NCBI GenBank assembly: GCA_964525165.1 | Contig: CAZGGG010000017.1 | Coordinates: 1-50,430 of the forward strand | DNA from: JAWLFI01 sp964525165 | GTDB lineage: Bacteria; Bacteroidota; Bacteroidia; Chitinophagales; Saprospiraceae | DNA length: 50,430 nucleotides | Direction of reading: 5' to 3' | Shown here: in pieces, positions 16,032 through 22,870 of the stretch | Layout: every line of letters begins with the position of its first letter | Position numbering within the stretch: position 1 is the stretch's first letter | Program-made: the position numbers and the translations under genes | Notes under the pieces: model-generated | The model's database searches: none | Told to the model about the DNA's origin: nothing | The model's input: the letters and a program-made list of their open reading frames with translations, nothing else

Positions 16032-17300
16032 ATGAAAAGTGTCATTATTTGCGATATGGAAGGCCGCATTGAGAAATTTACCAAAGGTGCGGAGGAAATT
16101 TTCGGCTATACTGCCGAAGAAGTGGTAGGAAAGGAGCGCGTATCTGTATTCTCCCCCGGAGAAATTGTCTTACAGAATGTACCTGTCTGGCTGGAAAGAG
16201 CCAGTGAAGAAGGGGAATATGTCACCAAGACTAAATTCATTCGTAAAGACGGAACTTCTTTTAATGCAAGAATCCGCATCACCCCCACCTTCGCCAATGG
16301 CAAGCAGAATGGACAAACCGGATATTGCGGTGTCACAGAGGTCATTGATGAAGAGGTGCATGTACCGATCAAGTGGCAAACCAAAATAATCAAAGCCTTG
16401 GCCATTACAAGACTTCCCTTTTTGTCGGCCGTACTGATGCCGGCTTTTATCGGAGGCGCTTACGCCTATCATTATTTGCCGGAAGGCGGATCTACTTTCC
16501 CCTGGCTCTTATTTTTACTCGCGGTATTGGGGGTGGCCTTGCTCCACTTGGGAAGTAATGTGATGAATGATTACTTCGATGTGAAAGACGGAACAGATGA
16601 AGCCAATAACGATTATTTCTTACAACTATCCGGCGGAAGTCGTGCCATCGAGTTGGGTTTGATCTCCCTGGAAGGAACCAAACGTCTGGGCCTCACATTG
16701 ATCGGACTGGCATTAATTATAGGGGTTGTACTGACAGCAATGACCGGATGGATGACATTTATTCTGGGAATAGCCGGATTGCTGATTGGGTATTTATATA
16801 CCGCCCCTCCGGTCCGTTTAGTAGCGCGTCGGGGCTTGGGTGAATTAGGGATTGCCTTGGCTTTTGGTCCATTGGTCACTGCAGGAATTGTTTATGTAAC
16901 ATCCATGCAGCTCAGCCCTATGGCCTTCTTAATTGGTCTGCCGGTAGGCTTACTCACGGCCAACATTCTACTCATTAACGAATTTCCCGATGCAGCCTCC
17001 GATGCGACCACGGGCAAAAATCACCTTGTGGTTACTTTCGGAAAGGAGCGAAGTACCTACATCTACCTTGCCATACTCTTTATGGCCTTTTTGTCTCATG
17101 TGGCGATGGTCTGGTGGCTTCCGGATGTAAACTACATATTATTGGCCGTCTCAATTGGATTTGTAGGTGTGGGCATATATGCCTTCCGGCAAATTCGCAC
17201 CTACTATCAATCTAGAGAGCTGGTCCAATACAATCAGTTGACGGTCTATTTGAGTGGATTGACCGGTCTCTTGACGACCATGGCTTTGATTTTGGGCTAG
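16032..17300 (+). CDS. PAS domain-UbiA prenyltransferase fusion (MenA-like)
   Basis: Residues 1-108 are a PAS domain (I-C-D-MEGRIEKF start, the FGYTAEEVVGKE loop, FIRKDGTSF strand, GYCGVTEVI end). Residues about 115-422 are a UbiA-type polytopic prenyltransferase with both acidic motifs: N179-D-YFD183-VKD186-GTD and D320-AASD324. The YTAPP segment and GLGE turn resemble 1,4-dihydroxy-2-naphthoate prenyltransferase, so menaquinone synthesis is likely, though other aromatic acceptors are possible. PAS domains bind heme, flavin or small ligands and serve sensing; no ligand-binding Cys or His is obvious here. There is no ATG between the two domains that would clearly restart at the UbiA part. Not in an operon. 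Confidence 0.9.
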   Translation: MKSVIICDMEGRIEKFTKGAEEIFGYTAEEVVGKERVSVFSPGEIVLQNVPVWLERASEEGEYVTKTKFIRKDGTSFNARIRITPTFANGKQNGQTGYCGVTEVIDEEVHVPIKWQTKIIKALAITRLPFLSAVLMPAFIGGAYAYHYLPEGGSTFPWLLFLLAVLGVALLHLGSNVMNDYFDVKDGTDEANNDYFLQLSGGSRAIELGLISLEGTKRLGLTLIGLALIIGVVLTAMTGWMTFILGIAGLLIGYLYTAPPVRLVARRGLGELGIALAFGPLVTAGIVYVTSMQLSPMAFLIGLPVGLLTANILLINEFPDAASDATTGKNHLVVTFGKERSTYIYLAILFMAFLSHVAMVWWLPDVNYILLAVSIGFVGVGIYAFRQIRTYYQSRELVQYNQLTVYLSGLTGLLTTMALILG

Positions 17301-17330
17301 AGGTCGAATAGTTTGGGCGATTATAATAAT

Positions 17331-17370
17331 TTGATTAAATTTTAATCACAATGATTGATTTTTAATCAAT
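17331..17370. repeat. AT-rich double palindrome (3'-end element, copy 2)
   Basis: TGATTAAA-T-TTTAATCA (17332-17348) is identical to the core of the element at 3711-3727. It is followed by ATTGATT-TTT-AATCAAT (17354-17370), a perfect 7-3-7 stem. It lies between converging genes, where a bidirectional terminator is expected. Confidence 0.55.
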
Positions 17371-17388
17371 TTCGATTGCTTTCCTGCA

Positions 17389-19071
17389 TCAGTAACCAGC
17401 AGCTTGTCCATCCTTACGGGATTCAGAAGCTCCATAGTAGACCCCCTTCTCCGCATCCCATAAGATCGCTTGATAGCCGCCATACCCGCCTAAACTAAAC
17501 TGGACTTTATGTCCGCGATACATAAGCGCTCGAATCACTTCGTAATCAAAACCGGATTCGAGATTCACTTGTCCTCCATCCTTCATTTCCTCGCCGGTCG
17601 GTTGGGAGGATCCGGTATGTCGGATGCGGGGCGCGTCTCCGGCCTCTTGGAGATTCATTTCAAAATCAATCAAATTCATCACGATTTGTGCATGACCTTG
17701 GGGTTGCATAGCGCCACCCATCAATCCAAAGGAAATCCAGGGCTTACCGTCTCTAGAGATAAATGCGGGTATGATTGTGTGAAACGGTCTCTTGCCGGGT
17801 TCATAGACATTATAGTGCCCTTCTTCCAGACTAAATAATTCACCCCTGTCCTGCAACATAAACCCTAACTTTGGGGGTACCATTCCGGAGCCCATCCCTC
17901 GGTAGTTGGATTGAATGAGGGATACCATATTCCCCTCTTTATCCGCAACCGTCAAATAAATCGTATTGCCTTGTTCTAACTCTCCGGCATCATAGGTTCG
18001 GGCAGCATAAGGTTGAATCAATGACCGTCTTTCGTTTGCGTAGTCCTTAGAAATCAACTTTTCATATGGGAGCTCATTAAAGGCCATATCTGCATAATAC
18101 TTAGCCCGATCTTCAAAGGCCAGTTTCTTCGCTTCCACAAAATGATGGATGTACTCAGCGCTTCCGAAACCCCAATCTGCGACTTCATAACTTTCCATAA
18201 TGTTTAGAATTTGCAGGGCGGCAATACCTTGCCCATTGGGGGGAAGCTCCCAAACGTCGTATCCTCTATAATTCGTAGACATGGGTTCTACCCACTCTGA
18301 TTCATGTATTTTCAAATCTTCTGAGGATAAGAACCCTCCTTGTTCCTGAATGAAAGAGGCAATGGTCTCAGCCACTTCTCCTTCGTAGAAACCCGCTCGG
18401 CCTTTTTGAGCAATTTTTTCATAGGTGTTGGCCAGATAAGGATTCTTAAAAACGACTCCTTTTTCGAGCGCTTTTCCATCCGGCATGTAGGTGTCTTTAA
18501 AGTTGGGATATTGCTGATAGCGCCGAGCGGCATTTTGCAAATAAAACCCAATAACTTCCGTAACCGGAAATCCTGCTCGTGCATACTGAATAGCCGGAGC
18601 CAGGATTTCCTCCAATGTTTTCGAGCCAAAGCGATCATGGAGGTCGCACCAAGCCTGCACCGCACCGGGAACGGTCACAGGCAACGGACCAAAGGCAGGG
18701 ATTTTATCCATCCCCTGTTCTTTAAAATAGTCCAAGGTTAAATTTTGGGGAGATCTGCCACTTCCATTCAAGCCGTACAGCTTTTGGTCTTCCGCATTCC
18801 ATACTATGGCAAACAGGTCTCCACCAATGCCACAGCCAGTGGGTTCCATTAAACCCAGCGTCGCATTAGCAGCAATGGCTGCATCAATCGCATTCCCCCC
18901 TTCTTTTAAAATATCCAATGCCACTTGTGTGGCCAATGGGTGGCTGGTAGCAGCCATGCCGTTTGGGGCCATAACCTCGGAACGTGTGGCAAATGAATGG
19001 TCAGACAAGCGGTCTTGCCCAAAACCAAATGATGCAATGAGCATGGCGAAGAAAAGTATAATATGCTTCAT
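17389..19071 (-). CDS. ggt: Gamma-glutamyltranspeptidase family protein
   Basis: A 560-residue periplasmic N-terminal-nucleophile hydrolase that self-cleaves into two subunits and moves or hydrolyses gamma-glutamyl groups, for example of glutathione. Signal peptide at residues 1-19. The large-subunit signature GGNAIDAAIAANA...EPTGCGIGGD is present. The expected nucleophile aligns with Thr370 in GNTIYLTVADKEGN, followed by SLIQSNYRGMGSG. The nucleophile context is T-I-Y-L-T rather than the T-T-H-Y-S of E. coli GGT, and matches the YwrD-like branch, whose substrate preferences differ. Length is normal. Convergent with the PAS-UbiA gene. Confidence 0.93.
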   Translation of the reverse strand: MKHIILFFAMLIASFGFGQDRLSDHSFATRSEVMAPNGMAATSHPLATQVALDILKEGGNAIDAAIAANATLGLMEPTGCGIGGDLFAIVWNAEDQKLYGLNGSGRSPQNLTLDYFKEQGMDKIPAFGPLPVTVPGAVQAWCDLHDRFGSKTLEEILAPAIQYARAGFPVTEVIGFYLQNAARRYQQYPNFKDTYMPDGKALEKGVVFKNPYLANTYEKIAQKGRAGFYEGEVAETIASFIQEQGGFLSSEDLKIHESEWVEPMSTNYRGYDVWELPPNGQGIAALQILNIMESYEVADWGFGSAEYIHHFVEAKKLAFEDRAKYYADMAFNELPYEKLISKDYANERRSLIQPYAARTYDAGELEQGNTIYLTVADKEGNMVSLIQSNYRGMGSGMVPPKLGFMLQDRGELFSLEEGHYNVYEPGKRPFHTIIPAFISRDGKPWISFGLMGGAMQPQGHAQIVMNLIDFEMNLQEAGDAPRIRHTGSSQPTGEEMKDGGQVNLESGFDYEVIRALMYRGHKVQFSLGGYGGYQAILWDAEKGVYYGASESRKDGQAAGY

Positions 19072-19170
19072 GTGGACGTGTTTTTTGATACAATTGAGTA
19101 CGTCTAAAATACGTTTTGCAATATTGCTTTTGGAGATGAATGGGCTGACTCCTTTATTCCCTGCTTCGGA

Positions 19171-19338
19171 TTAATGCCGAGCCCCTTTCCAGGTGCCTCC
19201 ATAGCGATAATAAGCGCCTCGCTGAAGTTTTTTGCAACAGCTTTCACAGACGAAAATCCAGGTCTTGCCCTTCTGAATCTGGACACGATACATGACCGAT
19301 TCTTCCTTATTACAGCTGGCGCAAATTTTAGTTTTCAT
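19171..19338 (-). CDS. Cys4 miniprotein (zinc-ribbon-like)
   Basis: A 55-residue protein starting at ATG 19338 (a longer ORF begins at 19374). Pattern C6-x2-C9-x21-C31-x2-C34, with an extra Cys35, fits a zinc ribbon. The C-terminal part holds a conserved-looking YYRYGGTWKG segment. I recall similar unannotated miniproteins in bacteria but no function. Stands alone, divergent from the DUF2237 gene. Confidence 0.75.
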   Translation of the reverse strand: MKTKICASCNKEESVMYRVQIQKGKTWIFVCESCCKKLQRGAYYRYGGTWKGARH

Positions 19339-19394
19339 ATAAATTCTAAACTCTTTACTCCTTTTAGGGTTCATTCCTTGATAAAAGACAGACT

Positions 19395-19775
19395 ATGGAA
19401 GAGGCAAAGAATGTATTCGGTAAGACATTGGTGACGTGCAGCACTGCACCCCTTACCGGCTTTTTCCGTGACGGCTGCTGTCAAACCGGACCCACAGACA
19501 CGGGTACCCACACTGTATGTGCCCGCATGACACAAGAATTTCTTGATTTTACCAAATCAAAAGGAAATGACTTAACGACACCCAGACCGGAATGGAATTT
19601 TCCGGGATTGAAAGCCGGAGATTTTTGGTGTCTTTGCGTGTTGCGCTGGTTAGAAGCACACGTACATGAATGTGCCCCTTCACTCCGGTTAGAGGCTTGT
19701 CATATAAAAACACTTGAATACGTGCCTCTCAGCACTTTAATAGAATATCAACTCGAGGAAGAGCATGCTGCTTAA
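19395..19775 (+). CDS. DUF2237 family protein
   Basis: A 126-residue protein of DUF2237. Features: conserved TGFFRDGCCQTGPTDTGTHT with a Cys-Cys pair, CARMTQEFLDF, and W-C-L-C-x-L-R-W-LEA. The cysteines and the histidine-containing loop suggest metal or cofactor binding, but the function is unknown. Its end overlaps the next gene by 11 bases, so the two are co-translated. Confidence 0.88.
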   Translation: MEEAKNVFGKTLVTCSTAPLTGFFRDGCCQTGPTDTGTHTVCARMTQEFLDFTKSKGNDLTTPRPEWNFPGLKAGDFWCLCVLRWLEAHVHECAPSLRLEACHIKTLEYVPLSTLIEYQLEEEHAA

Positions 19776-20337
19776 GTTTGAATCTTCTTTGGATCAGGCC
19801 TGGCAGGACGTCCAACATGAATTGCACAGAGGCGCATTGGATCGGAAGCACCCTTTTCGATTTGTAACCATCAGTACTTATGGTCCTAAAGGCGTACAGG
19901 CAAGATGGGTCGTGCTGCGAAAGCTAAGCTCGGATCTACATTTCTTTCTCTACTCAGACATAAGAACCCAAAAAATAGAGGACCTTCAGGCATACCCTCA
20001 AGCGCAGTTGCTTTTTTATCACCCTCGAAAGCAAATCCAAGTGCGTTGCAATGTGGACCTCCTTTTGCATCACCAAAATGAGGTAAGCATAAGTCATTGG
20101 AAAGATGTCCGGGAAATGGGAGCGCGTTCCTACACGCCTGTCCTACAACCGGGTAGCCCGATTCATACTCCTCAAGAGGCCCACCAGTGGTCTGCGGATA
20201 TGAACGACCGGAACTTTGCAGTCATAGAGTGTATTCCCATTGAAATTGATGCGCTGCAATTAAACAAAAGTGAGCATCTGCGCGCTCGCTTCCGCAAAAA
20301 GGATCATGATTGGGAAAAAACATGGGTAGCTCCATAA
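19765..20337 (+). CDS. Pyridoxamine phosphate oxidase-like flavoprotein
   Basis: About 190 residues of the split-barrel FMN-binding fold (PNPOx-like, Alr4036-type). Seen: RWVVLRKLSSD, the FMN-contact region YSDIRTQKIEDL, a PRKQIQVRC strand and the C-terminal RARFRKKDHDWEKTWVAP. May oxidise pyridoxamine phosphate or reduce another substrate; true PdxH assignment is not supported. Overlaps DUF2237 by 11 bases and precedes a methyltransferase, forming a three-gene run. One GCTTCCGCAAA copy lies near the 3' end. Confidence 0.85.
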   Translation: MLLKFESSLDQAWQDVQHELHRGALDRKHPFRFVTISTYGPKGVQARWVVLRKLSSDLHFFLYSDIRTQKIEDLQAYPQAQLLFYHPRKQIQVRCNVDLLLHHQNEVSISHWKDVREMGARSYTPVLQPGSPIHTPQEAHQWSADMNDRNFAVIECIPIEIDALQLNKSEHLRARFRKKDHDWEKTWVAP

Positions 20338-20395
20338 ACTAAGAGTTGGTGTGCATCATCAAAACTCATTACCTTTGCCCGCTCAACGCCTTCTT

Positions 20396-21148
20396 ATGAC
20401 CGAACTTGATTATCTTTTTGACCTGCACTTGAGCGGTCAGCGACAAGGACCGGGAAGCCCCAAAAGTACTCGAAAAGCGCTTTCCTTTATCGATTTGGAT
20501 TTGCAATCAAAGCTGCAGATTGCGGATATCGGCTGTGGAACCGGCGCTCAAACGTTTACACTTGCTCAAGAAACGCAAGCTACTATCGTGGCGGTAGATT
20601 TCTCTGAAACCTTCTTAGCCGAATTGAATCGTAGGTCGAAAGATTTGGGGTATCAAAATCGAATCCACAAGCTGCAAAGCGCTATGGAAGAACTCCCATT
20701 TGAGTCCAACCAATTCGATATCGTTTGGGCGGAAGGTTCCATCTACAATATGGGCTTTCAAAAAGGGGTAAATAGTTGGAAACATTTTTTGAAACCGGGC
20801 GGATATATGGCGGTAAGTGAATTGAGTTGGTTGCAACCCAAAAGGCCCGCTGCCATTGAAAGTTATTGGACTCAGCATTACCCGGACATTCAAATGCCTT
20901 CCGGCAAAATTAAAATCCTCGAAGAGGAAGGCTTTCAGCTATGTGGCTATTTTCCGTTACCTCCTTCTGATTGGATGGACCATTATTATCTCCCCATTGA
21001 AAAGCGCATGCCTGCATTTTTAGAACGTCATAATCACCATGAAACGGTTCAAAAAATAGCGATCCAGGAAGCCGAAGAGTTCGCTCATTATCAAAAATAT
21101 CAAGACTACTATTCTTATGGTTTTTATATTGCCAAAAAGAGTAGCTGA
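20396..21148 (+). CDS. Class I SAM-dependent methyltransferase
   Basis: About 250 residues with a standard Rossmann methyltransferase core. Motif I is IADIGCGTGAQT, motif II ends VAVDFS, motif post-II is AMEELPFESNQFDIVWAEGS. The acceptor cannot be inferred. ATG 20396 is preferred to the GTG at 20351, which would add an unmatched N-terminus. It follows the PPOX-like gene by 58 bases and likely shares its transcript. Confidence 0.87.
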   Translation: MTELDYLFDLHLSGQRQGPGSPKSTRKALSFIDLDLQSKLQIADIGCGTGAQTFTLAQETQATIVAVDFSETFLAELNRRSKDLGYQNRIHKLQSAMEELPFESNQFDIVWAEGSIYNMGFQKGVNSWKHFLKPGGYMAVSELSWLQPKRPAAIESYWTQHYPDIQMPSGKIKILEEEGFQLCGYFPLPPSDWMDHYYLPIEKRMPAFLERHNHHETVQKIAIQEAEEFAHYQKYQDYYSYGFYIAKKSS

Positions 21149-21159
21149 TATATATCCCC

Positions 21160-21777
21160 TTAAGGAAACCGATACACCAGGGACATCAATATCGATGAGG
21201 TTCCAAAATTTGCCCTCACCTCAGAACGATTGAATTCTTGTTCCAATGTCATTCCTGTTGCATCTACAGTTTCGGTGCCGCCCTCAGTATAAGTGTATGA
21301 AATACCGGGAAGTAACTCAAACCCTATAATGAATTGTTGGTACAATCTAAAGTTCAAGCCAAAAACGCCATTGATACCCCCGGAATATCTGTTAATAACC
21401 GATTTTCGAGGACCCGACCCCGGAAAATCATCCTTTGAATATTGATATGAAAGACCGATATCCATTCCTATTCTGAAATCTAATCGATCATTTATAGGGC
21501 GGCGCTTTTCTTTACCTATTCTGAGCCCTCCTGCAAATTGATATCTTTCTATTGTCCCATTATAATTTGAAAAAGACTCACTTACAAATGACCCACGACC
21601 AAGGACACTTCGCAAGCGTAACCAACTCCCATTATTGCACTGATGTCTATAGGTAAAACCGAAACTTGAAGATCCGGCGTAGGTAATTCCCACCTCCATC
21701 GGTCTAGGTTCCTTCTGGGCTTTCAGGCTAAAAAAAGCAAATGTGCACAAAATCAAAATAATCCAAATTCTAGTCAT
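21160..21777 (-). CDS. Putative outer-membrane beta-barrel protein
   Basis: A 205-residue exported protein; signal peptide at residues 1-20 ends LKAQ. The body has alternating strands (GITYAGSSSFGFTYRHQ, FQFAGGLRIG-like, FRIGMDIGLSYQY, IGFELLPGISYTYT) and ends with SLVYRFP. Similar in plan to the barrel at 8477 but with no evident sequence identity. Role unknown. It converges on the methyltransferase gene. Confidence 0.75.
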   Translation of the reverse strand: MTRIWIILILCTFAFFSLKAQKEPRPMEVGITYAGSSSFGFTYRHQCNNGSWLRLRSVLGRGSFVSESFSNYNGTIERYQFAGGLRIGKEKRRPINDRLDFRIGMDIGLSYQYSKDDFPGSGPRKSVINRYSGGINGVFGLNFRLYQQFIIGFELLPGISYTYTEGGTETVDATGMTLEQEFNRSEVRANFGTSSILMSLVYRFP

Positions 21778-21816
21778 GACTGTTAAGTTTTAAGTGTAAA
21801 AAATAACAAGTTTTAA

Positions 21817-21832
21817 GAGCGCAAATGCGCTC
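21817..21832. other. Hairpin upstream of the outer-membrane protein gene
   Basis: GAGCGC-AAAT-GCGCTC forms a perfect 6-base stem with a 4-base loop. It lies in the 210-base gap 21778-21987, 40 bases upstream of the minus-strand barrel gene and downstream of the acetyltransferase gene. It may be that gene's terminator or a 5' element. Confidence 0.35.
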
Positions 21833-21987
21833 CACCCATAGACTTGTTAAGATAGACATTATTCATTTCCTTAGTGACTTAAGAAAGAGAAATAAGCAGA
21901 TTGAATAGTTCAGGTAGCATGCATCCCAAGCCATTGAAACAGATCAACCCATAAATGACTAAGGTTGGTGGATCATTATCCAAATGA

Positions 21988-22629
21988 TTAACCCATTTTT
22001 CGATAAACCTCCATGAGCTGCGCCACATTTCCCGAAGTCAGCAATTGAAGGTGTTTGGTAATCTTTTCAATGGGCCAATTCCACCATTGAATTTCCAGAA
22101 GTTGCTCAATCACTTCATCAGAAAACCGTTGCTTAAGACTGCGGGCAGGATTCCCGCCTACGATTTGATACGGTGGAACGTCTTTTGTCACTGTTGCATT
22201 CGTTGCAATCACTGCTCCATCTCCTACAGTCACCCCCGGCATTATGGTGGCATCATGTCCGATCCAGACATCATTTCCAATAATAGTATCTCCTTTGTGT
22301 GGATAGCTTTTTCCTTCCATGGCTTCTTCCCAGCCATTCCCAAAAATTTGAAAAGGATAAGCACTGATGGCCTCCGTTAGATGATTGCCGCCATTCATGA
22401 TAAAACATGCACCGGAAGCGATCATGCAAAATTTACCAATGATCAAACGATCGCCGATGAAGTCGAAATGATACTTCACCTGCTGTTCAAAACGATGGAC
22501 ATCCTCAAAATCATCATAGTAAGTGTAGTCACCGACGATGATATTGGGGTTAGAAATGAGGTTTTTCAGAAAACATAATTTCTTGTGGTGCTCCAAGGGA
22601 AATTTTATATGCGGGTTCGGTCCGGTCAT
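21988..22629 (-). CDS. CatB/Vat-type xenobiotic O-acetyltransferase
   Basis: A 213-residue left-handed beta-helix acetyltransferase of the hexapeptide xenobiotic acetyltransferase family (CatB chloramphenicol, Vat streptogramin). It has the N-terminal GPNP segment, IIVGDYTYYDDFED, FCMIASGACFIMNG, catalytic His83 in GGNHLTEAIS, IIGNDVWIGHDATIMPG and IVGGNPAR. Acts from acetyl-CoA on a hydroxyl of a small molecule; antibiotic resistance is possible but the substrate is not fixed by sequence. A TetR-like operator lies about 140 bases upstream. Confidence 0.92.
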   Translation of the reverse strand: MTGPNPHIKFPLEHHKKLCFLKNLISNPNIIVGDYTYYDDFEDVHRFEQQVKYHFDFIGDRLIIGKFCMIASGACFIMNGGNHLTEAISAYPFQIFGNGWEEAMEGKSYPHKGDTIIGNDVWIGHDATIMPGVTVGDGAVIATNATVTKDVPPYQIVGGNPARSLKQRFSDEVIEQLLEIQWWNWPIEKITKHLQLLTSGNVAQLMEVYRKMG

Positions 22630-22764
22630 TTTTCATCACTTTACCCCTTTAAGATAATGAGACTTTTAAGACCCTTCTTCCTTTAGGTGCACCTTGGGCT
22701 ATTCCATCCCACAAAATAGCCTAATAGCTTGCTGTTCAGGGAAATAGTTGAATACATTATGTAT

Positions 22765-22780
22765 GACTGACCGTTCAGTC
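22765..22780. promoter_or_regulatory. TetR-like palindromic operator
   Basis: GACTGA-CCGT-TCAGTC is a 6-4-6 perfect inverted repeat, with TATG on both sides. GACTGACC...TCAGTC strongly resembles TetR-family operators. It sits between the acetyltransferase start (22629) and the terminator hairpin of the TonB receptor gene. No TetR gene is in the window. Confidence 0.5.
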
Positions 22781-22800
22781 TATGTTTCAATAGTACAACA

Positions 22801-22837
22801 ATAGCCAGAGAAAAGCGAAATGCTTTCCTCTGGCTAT
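22801..22837 (-). terminator. Terminator hairpin of the TonB receptor gene
   Basis: ATAGCCAGAG pairs with CTCTGGCTAT, extended by an inner 5-base stem across one mismatch, with a 5-base loop. It lies 34 bases past the TonB receptor stop and on the minus strand is followed by a T-rich stretch (TTGTTGT). Confidence 0.75.
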
Positions 22838-22870
22838 CATCAAAATGAATGCTCAAGTCTACGAGAACCT

